Shown: piece after piece, positions 1 to 8,835 of the stretch
Layout: each line of letters opens with the position of its first letter
Numbering within the stretch: position 1 is the stretch's first letter
Source of the DNA: a virus
Virus record (IMG/VR): IMGVR_UViG_3300010354_000065
Location: 1-64,000 of that record
Strand: one strand, 5' to 3'
DNA: 64,000 nucleotides
Notes under the pieces: model-generated
Told to the model about the DNA's origin: nothing
The model's input: only the letters and a program-made list of their open reading frames with translations
Database searches by the model: none
Position numbers and translations under genes: made by a program

Positions 1-20
1 GGACTGACTTGAAATGGCAT
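1..20 (-). CDS. gp18: Tail sheath gp18, first codons only (partial)
   Basis: An ATG at position 20 opens a frame reading MPFQVS that runs off the window. A purine-rich ribosome site (GAGGGGAG) lies about 7 bases upstream and a TATAAATA late promoter lies at 73-80. In T4 and its relatives gene 18 (contractile sheath) directly follows gene 17, which is the order here. The identity is inferred from position and from the MPFQVS start, which suits a sheath N-terminus; six residues cannot prove it. Confidence 0.5.
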
Positions 21-72
21 GTCTATTCTCCCCTCTGAGGTTTTTTATTTGTAGAAATTAGGGTAATCGATG

Positions 73-80
73 GTATTTAT
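73..80 (-). promoter_or_regulatory. T4-type late promoter (TATAAATA)
   Basis: Minus strand reads TATAAATA, the full T4 late -10 element recognised by gp55-type sigma with gp33 and the clamp. It lies between the gp17 stop and the gp18 start and would begin a gp18 transcript near position 66. Confidence 0.75.
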
Positions 81-99
81 ATTTTTGGGGATTCTAATT

Positions 100-1773
100 T
101 CAATGGAATGCTGCTTCGTATTTTGCCATCATCCGCGAGTCATAGTCATCATCGCCTGCAAAAATCCACGAATCGTCACCTTTTTTTGCCGCAAGCATCA
201 TTGGATTATCAATACCGCCTCTATCAATAATACCAATAGGCATCATACTTTCTTCTAAAGCGTCTTCTGTTTCTTCTTCTAATTTTTGGCGCAGGTCGAC
301 ACTCGTTAGTTCTTTTACATATGTTTGTCCCATTGCCCATGCAAAAAGAACACAACACATGACCATATCGTCATGGCCCTCTTCTGCTTCATAGCTTTCG
401 CCAATATTTACAAAACGGAAGAGTTCATACAATATTCTATCATCATTGAGTATGAGCTTATCTGACTCCACTTGCGTCTTTAATCCCATACAACCAATAC
501 GTTTAACTGCTTTCGTTGTACGTACACCTAATCTTGCCTGTTGACCAAATCCTGGTGATATCATTTGTCCACTCCTACCATTATTGATAGTAGTCAGGAC
601 ATTTTCATACTCAAGATCATGCTGCAAAATATTTGCTATCTGCTCTCCAATATCATTTGTTTCCACTAACACATATGCATTGTTATAATGTTTTGCAAGT
701 TGGAAAACAATGTTTGGATACAACATAGAAGATATCATATTGTTCTTGTATGTTGCAGCTACTCTATATGGCAATTCTGAAACATCAAATACAACAAAAG
801 CCGAGTAATCTCCTTCAACCCCTCGAGCTGTATCTACAACTGAGAAATATTGACGGCCAGGTACAGGCTGTGCAAAAATTCTTGTATCAGGATTACTTAA
901 TATAGGTGTGGTAGCGCGTAGCATTCTAAGCTTTGTAGCGCTGATTAACGTATGCGACGAACCTACGAACTCACATTCAAATTCAACACGGAACTGATCT
1001 TCCGATGTGTTGCGTATAGTCTCTTGCTTCCACTTTTCATCGCGGCCTGGCATCTGACTCCAGTGCACATCGATACGTGTATAATTGTTTTTACCTTCTT
1101 CACTATCAACCCATAGCTTGTAAAACATATTCAAGCCATTAGGTGTAGATGTAATCAATACTTTCGACGTTGTACCGGAAGAAATGGTAGGATAGACAGA
1201 TGCAAAGAAGTCTTCCTGCATATTATTTTCAACGAATGCAAACTCATCGAGATATACTAAGTTGAAAGATCCACCACGAATAGCCGATGAAGATGTTGCA
1301 GAAGCAAGAATCTTTGATCCGTTTTCTAACTCAATATTTCCTTTGTTCCATTCAACGATACCTTGCTGAAGCCATTTAGGTAAGTGTTCGTATGCTAACT
1401 GAATACGTGAAAGGATCTCTCGTGCTTGCTGTAACTTATGAGCTAAGATAGCAACGCTGTAGTTTTGATGGAACAATATGTACCATAGCATCACACCAAC
1501 AATTGTTGTTGTCTTACCGCACTGACGCGGCATCTTACATATTACGAAACGGTCTTCAACCGCAGTCTCAACAATGTTGCGCTGATAATCATAGAGATTA
1601 AAGTTAACAAGACCCTTGTCAATGTTAACAATTTTTACATACTTTTCAACGAAGTAAACAGGATCTTGTGCACATTTCATCCATTCTTGGACCTGCTCAG
1701 GCGTCCAAGCATGTTTAACATTTGATCGTTTTAGGTTCTGATTACCAAGATACGATTCACTTAGCTTGCTCAT
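100..1773 (-). CDS. gp17: Terminase large subunit (packaging ATPase/nuclease)
   Basis: DNA packaging motor of the T4 head: the N-terminal ATPase drives translocation and the C-terminal RNase H-fold nuclease cuts concatemers. A Walker A motif (MPRQCGKTTT) is at residues 81-90 and Walker B (VYLDEFAF) near 173-180. The nuclease core begins with SVVDTARGVEGDY near 311-323, and a late acidic pair (HDDMV) lies in the C-terminal quarter. Length 557 aa is close to T4 gp17 (610). The start overlaps the gp16 gene by 17 bases, the usual gp16/gp17 arrangement. All motifs look intact. Confidence 0.97.
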   Translation of the reverse strand: MSKLSESYLGNQNLKRSNVKHAWTPEQVQEWMKCAQDPVYFVEKYVKIVNIDKGLVNFNLYDYQRNIVETAVEDRFVICKMPRQCGKTTTIVGVMLWYILFHQNYSVAILAHKLQQAREILSRIQLAYEHLPKWLQQGIVEWNKGNIELENGSKILASATSSSAIRGGSFNLVYLDEFAFVENNMQEDFFASVYPTISSGTTSKVLITSTPNGLNMFYKLWVDSEEGKNNYTRIDVHWSQMPGRDEKWKQETIRNTSEDQFRVEFECEFVGSSHTLISATKLRMLRATTPILSNPDTRIFAQPVPGRQYFSVVDTARGVEGDYSAFVVFDVSELPYRVAATYKNNMISSMLYPNIVFQLAKHYNNAYVLVETNDIGEQIANILQHDLEYENVLTTINNGRSGQMISPGFGQQARLGVRTTKAVKRIGCMGLKTQVESDKLILNDDRILYELFRFVNIGESYEAEEGHDDMVMCCVLFAWAMGQTYVKELTSVDLRQKLEEETEDALEESMMPIGIIDRGGIDNPMMLAAKKGDDSWIFAGDDDYDSRMMAKYEAAFH

Positions 1774-2146
1774 TTTGCTTCTTTATCAACTGTTGGAGTT
1801 CTGCTGTACTACCAACAAAAAGGTTGTTGTTGACAGTAGTAGGAGCAGGACCAATACCAGTCAAATCTTTTTTTCGTTTCTGCAGCTCGAGCAAGTCTTT
1901 GTTAGCATCAGCTACCGTCTTGAGTAACGTTGCAACTACTTCATATGCTCGCGGATGTTGAGACATACCCGCAACTGTTACAATATCAGCTAACGCATTT
2001 TGACCTTGCTCAATAGCGTCAATAAGGTTCTTGCGAGCAAACTCAAAATCATCTACAACTTGATTATCCTCAAAGCGCTGGACTGCTGGTAGCGTCGAAG
2101 GTAAGGGAGCTAAATCAAGTGTTTGTGCAATTGGATCATTATTCAT
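1757..2146 (-). CDS. gp16: Terminase small subunit
   Basis: Small 129-aa helical protein directly upstream of, and overlapping, the large terminase. In T4, gp16 forms rings that recognise DNA and stimulate the gp17 ATPase. The sequence has the family layout: a disordered N-terminus, a central helical hairpin (about residues 35-95, with AYEVVATLLKTVADANKDLL) and a charged C-terminus. Position between gp15 and gp17 supports the call as much as the sequence does. The start codon lies inside the 3' end of gp15 (8-base overlap). Confidence 0.85.
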   Translation of the reverse strand: MNNDPIAQTLDLAPLPSTLPAVQRFEDNQVVDDFEFARKNLIDAIEQGQNALADIVTVAGMSQHPRAYEVVATLLKTVADANKDLLELQKRKKDLTGIGPAPTTVNNNLFVGSTAELQQLIKKQNEQAK

Positions 2147-2948
2147 TTGGGTTTGTTACCGTTACAATATATCCATAATTATCATCTGACTCAATCAAGT
2201 CAATTGAAATACTAGCTTCACTATTCGATGTCGGAGAACCGTTAGCCAATAGTCCGGGGCGTACATCAACACTTGCCAAATGAGTGTTTGGAGTTGTCGT
2301 ATAGTTGTATATATTAGTGTTCGCAAATTTTATAATGCCCTGCTTTCTCACAGGACCAAACATATACGCTTTCATTGTAAAATCTAATGTCCAAACAATA
2401 GCTCTACGGTTTAAAAAGTCACCTTCATACTCATCACTACACGAAACACGTTCCAAAACAACAGGAATATCAACTATATGGCCCATCTCTGGAATTATTT
2501 CGACAGTAGTTGTCCACTCTGGTGTAAAGAATGGTAGTATTTGTTCTACGATGTTTGCACCCTCATCTGCATGTTTAGTTATAATGTATAAAGTGAATGC
2601 TAAATCATATGGAACAGGATTGTACTGGTAGTTCAGTTGGTTCGGATTGTCCGGATCTTTTTTGACTCTTTTACCCAACGTGTTTAGTTTTCGTGATGTA
2701 GCATAACTTAGCGACGTCATCTCAAAAGCCATACGCGGTAGCGTTATGGCTGGCATCCTGTTAAGTTCAGGATCTCCAGTCACGCGAGCGAGTACTTTTT
2801 CTTTTGGTCCGTAAGAAATAGGAACTTTTATGGTTTCATACATTTCTGAATCAGGATCATATCTATTCAAGTAAACATCGTTGAATAGTGTTCCAAAAAC
2901 AGCTACATACTTCCTTATGACACTATGGTAAAAAACATGACCAAACAT
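2139..2948 (-). CDS. gp15: Tail sheath stabilizer and completion protein
   Basis: Resembles T4 gp15, the hexameric ring that caps the finished tail and joins it to the neck. The start MFGHVFYHSVIRKYVAVFG followed by TLFNDVYLNRY is the characteristic family N-terminus. Length 269 aa matches T4 gp15 (272). It lies in the conserved order 13-14-15-16-17. Its ATG shares a base with the gp14 stop, suggesting coupled translation. Confidence 0.93.
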   Translation of the reverse strand: MFGHVFYHSVIRKYVAVFGTLFNDVYLNRYDPDSEMYETIKVPISYGPKEKVLARVTGDPELNRMPAITLPRMAFEMTSLSYATSRKLNTLGKRVKKDPDNPNQLNYQYNPVPYDLAFTLYIITKHADEGANIVEQILPFFTPEWTTTVEIIPEMGHIVDIPVVLERVSCSDEYEGDFLNRRAIVWTLDFTMKAYMFGPVRKQGIIKFANTNIYNYTTTPNTHLASVDVRPGLLANGSPTSNSEASISIDLIESDDNYGYIVTVTNPNE

Positions 2949-3700
2949 TAGTATGTTCCTTCACTAAATGGATCACGTTCAGTGAAATCGATGATACCAT
3001 CAGCAACAACCTCTATTTCATCGTTGGAAGCTTCTGGTGCATTCTCATCAATGTCATACTTTTCTTGTAATAACGGATATCCGTCTTCCGTTGTAATAAA
3101 GTAGTTATCCTCAGTTTTAATACCAAATATACTCATCCCTAGTGAATAATTGTTCATTAAACGGTCTACTTCAGGTATACCAGTATCAAAAACCTCGTTG
3201 TTATATTCAAACAACTCACACTTTAAGTCATACATCTGTAACGAACCCATTTGATAAAACACAGGCTCTTGCTCAACAAATCTTATTTCAAATATCTTTT
3301 TGTTGAATGGGAAGTATATCAAATCTCCTTCTTGTGGACGTTCACGTTCGAGGTTAGTATCTGATAGATCCAATGTTGGAAAAGCTGCAACCACTTCATT
3401 AGAAAATGTACGTCGTGCTACGGTAAAAGTTATTTGATCTCGTATCTCAAGATTGAACTTTGAGAGAAACTCACCATCTCCAGCGAATCCCTCAACATTC
3501 TTTACATACATTTCAATGGGTATAGATGTCAGATATGAACGACCTTTATCTTCGTTAAAGATAGTATCAACACTACCTGTTTTTCTTGGTAAGTAGATAA
3601 CATCAAGACCGTATATCTTGATTGATTCAATAATCAAATCTTCAACGAGAGTTTGCTCTTGACTATTGAAAAAATTATTAAAGAAAAAGTTAGTCGCCAT
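2948..3700 (-). CDS. gp14: Neck protein gp14
   Basis: Neck (collar) protein that with gp13 joins the packaged head to the tail. The N-terminus (FFFNNFFNSQEQTLVEDLI then GLDVIYLPR) is typical of marine T4-like gp14, and 250 aa is close to T4's 256. It sits one base downstream of gp13 and overlaps gp15, giving adjacent, near-equimolar expression of the neck proteins. No anomaly seen. Confidence 0.93.
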   Translation of the reverse strand: MATNFFFNNFFNSQEQTLVEDLIIESIKIYGLDVIYLPRKTGSVDTIFNEDKGRSYLTSIPIEMYVKNVEGFAGDGEFLSKFNLEIRDQITFTVARRTFSNEVVAAFPTLDLSDTNLERERPQEGDLIYFPFNKKIFEIRFVEQEPVFYQMGSLQMYDLKCELFEYNNEVFDTGIPEVDRLMNNYSLGMSIFGIKTEDNYFITTEDGYPLLQEKYDIDENAPEASNDEIEVVADGIIDFTERDPFSEGTY

Positions 3701-3701
3701 G

Positions 3702-4445
3702 TTACCCTATCATATCTGCAACGGGTAATGAATAATTGAGAATCATATCTTTTTCCATTTTCTCAATTTCTTCTTTAGCATCGTTCATAATCTTTTCACC
3801 GTTGAATTGCAATCCACCTGGTAGCTGCATACCAATAAATTTTGTAAGATTTGAGCCCCACTGATACTTGATCTTTTGTGTACAATAATTTTGCAACCAG
3901 CGATCAGACCATATTTCAGAAAACGTATCTGGATCTAGAACTTCATAGGCTTCAACTAAAAGATAATCGCCTACGTTATAATTGTCCCACTTCGTGTCTA
4001 CGTATAAACGATCGCGGTGACGACTATATCTAATTGGTTGTTGTCCGACTAAGAACTCAGATATCAGCGCTAAATGTTGCATAGCCATATAGTAAGGTAT
4101 CATTGAATATGCTGTCAAAGTATATAAATCATTCAATGCTATTTGGTATCTGATATTAAATAAGTCGTCAGAACGAATAGAAGGATCCCCAATAGGGAAC
4201 ACACGTACAGCGCCTATAATATTTTCCGGCAATGTGATGTATTTGTTTGCTTTGTCTTCTGATGTTATAGCATGTTTATAATAAACTTTTTCTGTGCCAT
4301 CAAAATGATAGTCCCAATAGTAACGAAGAGACTCGTCGATACGATCTTCAACCTGATCATCATCAACGTTAATTTCTATAACAGGTTTTCCTAAAGCACG
4401 AAGACAATATTCTTTAAATTCTGCGCGTGAGGTTGGTACGGCCAT
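3702..4445 (-). CDS. gp13: Neck protein gp13
   Basis: Head-tail connector neck protein, partner of gp14. Recognised by its N-terminal region (AEFKEYCLRALGKPVIEINV, then DRIDESLRYYWDYHFDG), well conserved across T4-like phages. It has 247 aa against 309 in T4, the shorter marine form. A strong ribosome site (AGGAGGAG) lies 4-11 bases before the ATG, the best in this part of the operon, as if translation is re-initiated here after the fibre genes. Confidence 0.93.
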   Translation of the reverse strand: MAVPTSRAEFKEYCLRALGKPVIEINVDDDQVEDRIDESLRYYWDYHFDGTEKVYYKHAITSEDKANKYITLPENIIGAVRVFPIGDPSIRSDDLFNIRYQIALNDLYTLTAYSMIPYYMAMQHLALISEFLVGQQPIRYSRHRDRLYVDTKWDNYNVGDYLLVEAYEVLDPDTFSEIWSDRWLQNYCTQKIKYQWGSNLTKFIGMQLPGGLQFNGEKIMNDAKEEIEKMEKDMILNYSLPVADMIG

Positions 4446-4467
4446 AGCTCCTCCTTTATTGTAATAT

Positions 4468-5100
4468 TTAGGCTATTCGCGTACCACTCTCATTGTATAC
4501 ACGGAAGGCTGTGTTTTGTGTTGTATTGTCGTTGAATGTTAACTTATCGTTGCTAGTTATTTTAACTACTGAACCATTAGCAATAAACATCGAATTAACC
4601 TGCAATGAGCCACTGACATTTGCGGTTCCCTCAACACGAACTGTTGAGTCGGTGTTTTCTGTAAGAGTACCAAAGACAGCTTTACCGGTATTAGATATTA
4701 TTAAGCCAGGAGTAACACTTCCATCGTTATGTTGCGTGAATACTCTGAACAGCGCGTTTACACCAGCCCCACCAAAAACATCTATGTTCCATGTATTATT
4801 TGCTTGAGTGGTTATACTATTTGCGAGATTGTTTCCATACCCTAAAACAATTTGACCGCCTTCTGTAGCACCACCTACGGCAACTAGCTGAGGTGCTCGA
4901 GCATATGTATTTGTGGTTAGAGAAGAAAGTCGAGCACCTATTTCAATTAACGCAGAGCCATTTGACGAATACAAAACGCCATCAGGGAGATTGAGAGCTA
5001 ACTCTCCATCTGTTATGTACTGCGAGTTGGCTACATTTGTGGTATTGGGTGTTCTGCCAGCTACAGTTGAACGTTTAACCTGAATTAGAATATCCGACAT
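4468..5100 (-). CDS. Fibre-like virion protein with phage adhesin N-terminus
   Basis: The N-terminus (ILIQVKRSTVAGRTP, then GELALNLPDGVLYSSNG) is a module seen at the start of many tail fibre and tropism-determinant proteins of marine phages, and is also found at the start of the 704-aa gene at 5536-7650. The rest is Thr/Asn/Val-rich and beta-prone, as in trimeric fibre shafts, ending with a short RVYNESGTRIA tail similar to the end of the 429-aa protein at 19622. Likely a short fibre or baseplate decoration; the exact role is unknown. Confidence 0.6.
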   Translation of the reverse strand: MSDILIQVKRSTVAGRTPNTTNVANSQYITDGELALNLPDGVLYSSNGSALIEIGARLSSLTTNTYARAPQLVAVGGATEGGQIVLGYGNNLANSITTQANNTWNIDVFGGAGVNALFRVFTQHNDGSVTPGLIISNTGKAVFGTLTENTDSTVRVEGTANVSGSLQVNSMFIANGSVVKITSNDKLTFNDNTTQNTAFRVYNESGTRIA

Positions 5101-5108
5101 TGAACTTC

Positions 5109-5519
5109 CTATCCGTTATCAGCCATTATTTCTTCAGCCTTTTTCTTCATCTTTTCAGCTTTTTGACGTTGTGCTTCTTTTTCTAAGGTTAACTTATTAA
5201 TCTGTTTCTGAAGCAAATCAATTTTTTCTTTTTGTTCATTATTAACTTTTACAGTTTGCTGAAGCTCTTTTTCTTTCTGCTGCAACATAATGATATCTTT
5301 TTTCTGATTTTCAATGAGCTGATTCATTGCTTTGTTTTGTTCTTCAAGTGAATCTGCTTTTAATTTATATTCGTGCAAAGCTTTTTCAAACTCGGTAACT
5401 TGTTGTAACTTTCTTTCTGTTACAACTAGCTTTGCATCAAGCATAATATTTTTTGCCATAATCTCATTAATTGTCTCGCGTTGCTTTTCAACATAAGCAT
5501 TAATCAATTCAACTTCCAT
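5109..5519 (-). CDS. Coiled-coil protein of unknown function
   Basis: A 136-aa, highly charged, almost entirely heptad-like protein starting MEVELINAYVEKQRETINE. Proteins with this start and length recur among fibre genes of T4-like marine phages, but I know of no assigned function. It contains no Cys or aromatic cluster that would suggest an enzyme. The position between two fibre-like genes fits a fibre chaperone, trimerisation helper or small structural rod; this is inference. Confidence 0.55.
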   Translation of the reverse strand: MEVELINAYVEKQRETINEIMAKNIMLDAKLVVTERKLQQVTEFEKALHEYKLKADSLEEQNKAMNQLIENQKKDIIMLQQKEKELQQTVKVNNEQKEKIDLLQKQINKLTLEKEAQRQKAEKMKKKAEEIMADNG

Positions 5520-5535
5520 AATAACCTCTCAAATT

Positions 5536-7650
5536 TTAAAAAGCTCCACCATCCAAAGTGCTGTAAATAAGAGCTGATCCATTACTTTGTAACACTTGTC
5601 CTGCCGTTCCTAAAGATAAGGTTCTGAACCCGTTACTACTATTTGCTACAAGTATTTGCTCTGCTGTTAAAGCACTCAATCCTGTACCACCCGAAGTTCC
5701 TGCAAGCGGAGTAGACAACGTCAAGGTGTTAGCTACAATAGCAACGTTTAAAGTACTGTTTGCTGTTAGAGCTATAGTAGTAGAATTAGCTATTAAGCCA
5801 GTTAATCCGGATCCGCCAGTTTTTAAGAATGTCTGTAATGTAGCAAATGCAAAAGTAACATTGGCCGTGTCTACTGTTGTAGTCGGTGATACTTCTAATC
5901 CCTCAAAAAGCTTCCACGTACCAGAATCGCTTGCATCTCTAAACAAACCAGTATGTTCGTGAGTACCTGCATCGCCAGCTTCATAACTACCAAACAAACC
6001 AATGTCAAGCACGTCAGACAACGTATTGTTGGCTGCCAACTGAATCATTGGGTCTGTAATTGTAATATTATTTGCACTAACAGTTGTAAGAGTACCTGTT
6101 ACTGTTAAGTTACCACTTATTGTTGTATCACCAACGGACAGAGAATTGGCCGTTAAGTGGCCGGTAACATTAGCAAAACCAGTAACAGTTGTATTACCAG
6201 CTGCAAGAGTGGTACCTATAGTTGCTGCACCACCAACCTGCAAAGTGGTTGTAACATTAGCAAAACCAGTAACAGTTGTATTACCAGCTGCAAGAGTGGT
6301 ACCTATAGTTGCTGCGCCACCAACCTGCAACGAAGATGTTACGTTAGCGAAACCTGTTACTGTTGTATTGCCAGTAGCAAGTGTATTGTTTATCGTCGCA
6401 GCTCCATTGACAGTAGCTGCACCAACAACATTGAGAGTCGATGATACGTTAGCAAATCCTGTGATGGTTGTGTTACCAGCAGCGAGCGTTGTTCCTACTG
6501 TTGCTGCTCCTCCAACTTGTAGAGTTGTTGTGACGTTTGCAAAACCAGTAACAGTCGTGTTGCCTGTACCCAACGTATTTGCTATTGTTACGGCACCGTT
6601 TACCGTTAATGTACTACGTAAATTAACAGCTCCACCTACATTAGCAGTAGAGGAAATATTTGCGAATCCTGTGATGGTTGTGTTGCCAGTAGCAAGTGTA
6701 TTCGCTATTGTTACAGCACCGTTTACTGTTAAGGTATCACGTAACGTTGTTGCGCCGCCAACATTTGCTGTCGAGGAGATATTGGCAAATCCGGTGATTG
6801 TAGTATTACCACCAGCTACTGTGCCATCAACCTTTAAACTTGATGATGTAAGTATTGAATTGACCGTAGCATTACCAATAAACAACGCACTTGTATTGAC
6901 AGTAACATTTGAACCGACAACCGCTGACGTCGAAACGTTTGAGGTATAGCCTCTGAATTCACCAGCAACCTGTACTATAGAACCATTGACAATGGTACCT
7001 GTTACAGTTAGTTGTGACGAATTAGATGTTACGTTGACAGATGAGTTGCCAATACTAATACCGCTTGTACTGACGTTTACATTGGCACCAGCATTGAATC
7101 CTGTTGCATTAACAATATTTGTCGTACCATTAAGTACAATCGATCCAATTGCTAATGAATCTGTGGTTGTATCGTATGTGAATTGCGCATCGCTAGTCAA
7201 ACCGCCAGACGAGTTACCAAAAGCAACCTGTGTCGCTCCAACAACTCCAACACGTGTATCAACATAGGTTTTGACCGCCCATGAAGATACAAGCTCGGTA
7301 TTTGATCCGCCTGCTGATGCTCCAAGCTGAGACGAATTTGCAAATAGTGATATGGATGTTACGTTTGTTGTTGTACCATCATTGCCAACAACAAGCTTGT
7401 TTGTACGCCACTCTGTGACGTAACTATTTCCATTAGTTATGACAACAGCATTGGCTGTAAGTGCTCCTGGTGTTCCTGTATTTGATTGATGTAACCAAAG
7501 ATAGTTACCCCCACCAATACGTATAACATTACTTGCATTACCACCAATGAACAATGAATTTGAATTAAACGAATACGCTAATTCACCTTCCGCAAGAGAC
7601 ACTGGTATTGCTGTCTCATCACTTCGTTTGATCTGAATTAAGTTAGACAT
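5536..7650 (-). CDS. Repetitive tail fibre-like protein (704 aa)
   Basis: Begins with the adhesin-type module (LIQIKRSDETAIPVSLAEGE). Residues roughly 240-500 are tandem repeats of the form GNTTVTGFANVTTTLQVGGA, then comes a chaperone-like or capping segment (PMIQLAANNTLSDVLDIGL and GLFRDASDSGTWKLFEGL). It ends STLDGGAF, close to the LDLDGGSF end of the adjacent 74-aa protein. The same 25-35 aa repeat is present in two other genes (19622-20911 and 20920-23025). Probably a trimeric beta-rich fibre. TAATG overlap with the upstream gene. Confidence 0.65.
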   Translation of the reverse strand: MSNLIQIKRSDETAIPVSLAEGELAYSFNSNSLFIGGNASNVIRIGGGNYLWLHQSNTGTPGALTANAVVITNGNSYVTEWRTNKLVVGNDGTTTNVTSISLFANSSQLGASAGGSNTELVSSWAVKTYVDTRVGVVGATQVAFGNSSGGLTSDAQFTYDTTTDSLAIGSIVLNGTTNIVNATGFNAGANVNVSTSGISIGNSSVNVTSNSSQLTVTGTIVNGSIVQVAGEFRGYTSNVSTSAVVGSNVTVNTSALFIGNATVNSILTSSSLKVDGTVAGGNTTITGFANISSTANVGGATTLRDTLTVNGAVTIANTLATGNTTITGFANISSTANVGGAVNLRSTLTVNGAVTIANTLGTGNTTVTGFANVTTTLQVGGAATVGTTLAAGNTTITGFANVSSTLNVVGAATVNGAATINNTLATGNTTVTGFANVTSSLQVGGAATIGTTLAAGNTTVTGFANVTTTLQVGGAATIGTTLAAGNTTVTGFANVTGHLTANSLSVGDTTISGNLTVTGTLTTVSANNITITDPMIQLAANNTLSDVLDIGLFGSYEAGDAGTHEHTGLFRDASDSGTWKLFEGLEVSPTTTVDTANVTFAFATLQTFLKTGGSGLTGLIANSTTIALTANSTLNVAIVANTLTLSTPLAGTSGGTGLSALTAEQILVANSSNGFRTLSLGTAGQVLQSNGSALIYSTLDGGAF
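6140..6830 (-). repeat. Tandem fibre repeats (GNTT-TGFANV type)
   Basis: Successive imperfect copies of a unit of about 75-105 bases coding for GNTT(V/I)TGFAN(V/I) plus a variable spacer. Several neighbouring copies are identical over tens of bases, for example the two near 6160-6230 and 6245-6320, pointing to recent duplication or gene conversion. Confidence 0.7.
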
Positions 7651-7874
7651 TAAAAGCTTCCCCCGTCTAAATCTAGTTGCTTAACAACATATTTGTCTGT
7701 CGTTGGATCATAAACAAGGGTTGCATTTGCAGCCGTATTTGCACTATCAGGCACCACATCTATTAAAGTATCTAGGCGTCTGTTGAGATCAGCTAGCACT
7801 TCATTTTTCAGCGTTATGGTATTTACCGGCTGGATAGCTCCACCACTCAATCTTACCTTTATCGCAGCAGTCAT
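7650..7874 (-). CDS. Small virion-associated protein (74 aa)
   Basis: Short protein of unknown function whose C-terminal half (LVYDPTTDKYVVKQLDLDGG) has a beta-hairpin-like pattern often found as a terminal module of fibre-associated proteins in marine T4-like phages. It overlaps the genes on both sides (ATGA upstream, TAATG downstream), so it is almost certainly translated with them. Likely an attachment or capping module for the neighbouring fibre; not proven. Confidence 0.55.
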   Translation of the reverse strand: MTAAIKVRLSGGAIQPVNTITLKNEVLADLNRRLDTLIDVVPDSANTAANATLVYDPTTDKYVVKQLDLDGGSF

Positions 7875-8197
7875 CTCGTTACCCTTGGCGTTACAGTTAC
7901 TATACCTTCAATTACTCTTGAAGTAATGTTATTAGACGTAAGGACTACATCATAAACATATCTTCCAGCAACAATATTCGCAGTCTGCGTATCTGTCAAA
8001 GAAAGTACAACCTCACCTAGGCTTTCATTTAATGTAACAGTAAAAGCTACCGAGTTAGACGAAGAGTAAGTCTTCCTCATCTGCGCGTTAGCTGTAAATC
8101 CTGTTAACGACACCTGATTGTCATCCACATCCGTCAACATAATAGTTGTGGAATAATCTGTGCCTTGATCAATAATTAGGTTTGCTTTTATAGCCAT
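7871..8197 (-). CDS. Small beta-sandwich-like virion protein (108 aa)
   Basis: Starts MAIKANLIIDQGTDYSTTI, a pattern common to small structural proteins of marine phages with an Ig-like or BppU-like fold (NLIIDQGTDY, then LTGFTANAQMRK and a GRYVYDVVLTS strand). It is first in a short coupled group (7871, 7650, 5536) preceded by a late promoter at 8225. Probably an assembly or anchoring piece for the following fibre; function inferred from fold-like pattern and context only. Confidence 0.6.
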   Translation of the reverse strand: MAIKANLIIDQGTDYSTTIMLTDVDDNQVSLTGFTANAQMRKTYSSSNSVAFTVTLNESLGEVVLSLTDTQTANIVAGRYVYDVVLTSNNITSRVIEGIVTVTPRVTR

Positions 8198-8224
8198 ATG
8201 ATAGACTGTTTAGTTGTTCGTTGG

Positions 8225-8232
8225 TATTTATA
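8225..8232 (-). promoter_or_regulatory. T4-type late promoter (TATAAATA)
   Basis: TATAAATA on the minus strand, 28 bases before the ATG at 8197, in the 47-base gap after the methyltransferase gene. It would start late transcription of the fibre and neck genes to the left. Confidence 0.75.
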
Positions 8233-8244
8233 TAACCCAAAATG

Positions 8245-8835
8245 TTATGGTTTCCCTATCACCATAAACCGATTTTTACGACCTAAACTCTTCCTTGCTC
8301 TAAAAAAAACACGGTTTAAACCTAGTTTACTTACAAAGTCGTCTGTTGAGTGTGAGACGTTTACATGACCAGGGTCTTTCTCCTCATCACACGACTGCAA
8401 TACAAATAAAGTGTTTGGTCCTTCTTTAAGCATCTCTTTGTACCACATCATATGTTCACAGGATGTGTTTATGACAATGTCAGCATTAAAATGTATGTAA
8501 TTTGTTGTCGCATCAAAGTGATGAAAACTTATGTTTTTTTGAGTATGCAACTGAGTCGCAACATTTAAACACCGTTTATCAATATCATTAAAGTGTATAT
8601 GAGAAGGGTTAATGTACTCGTTTAACAAAGGCACCAAATAACTCCCATACCATCCACCCAGTATAAGTATGGTAGGAGCTTGTTTATAATTTTGTTTACT
8701 TAGCGCTTCCACTAGCCACGTCTTTGATTCTAGTTGTGTTTGACTAAACGAATTAGCAAAATCAAACACATCTAACCCTGTCGAAACACCTTCTCTTAAT
8801 ATGTTTGAAATTTTAGTCAAGTATTGAATATCCAT
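8245..8835 (-). CDS. Methyltransferase-like protein (SAM-binding fold)
   Basis: A 196-aa protein with a class I methyltransferase pattern: a hydrophobic strand followed by a Gly-rich loop (ILILGGWYGSYLVPLL, about residues 56-71), an acidic residue after the next strand (HFNDIDKRC) and an ADIVINTSCEHM motif-IV-like stretch. The substrate is unknown; nearby glycosyltransferases suggest a small molecule or glycan rather than DNA. Its ATG overlaps the ATG of the divergent gene at 8834 by two bases within CCATGG. The fold call is reasonably firm, the reaction is not. Confidence 0.6.
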   Translation of the reverse strand: MDIQYLTKISNILREGVSTGLDVFDFANSFSQTQLESKTWLVEALSKQNYKQAPTILILGGWYGSYLVPLLNEYINPSHIHFNDIDKRCLNVATQLHTQKNISFHHFDATTNYIHFNADIVINTSCEHMMWYKEMLKEGPNTLFVLQSCDEEKDPGHVNVSHSTDDFVSKLGLNRVFFRARKSLGRKNRFMVIGKP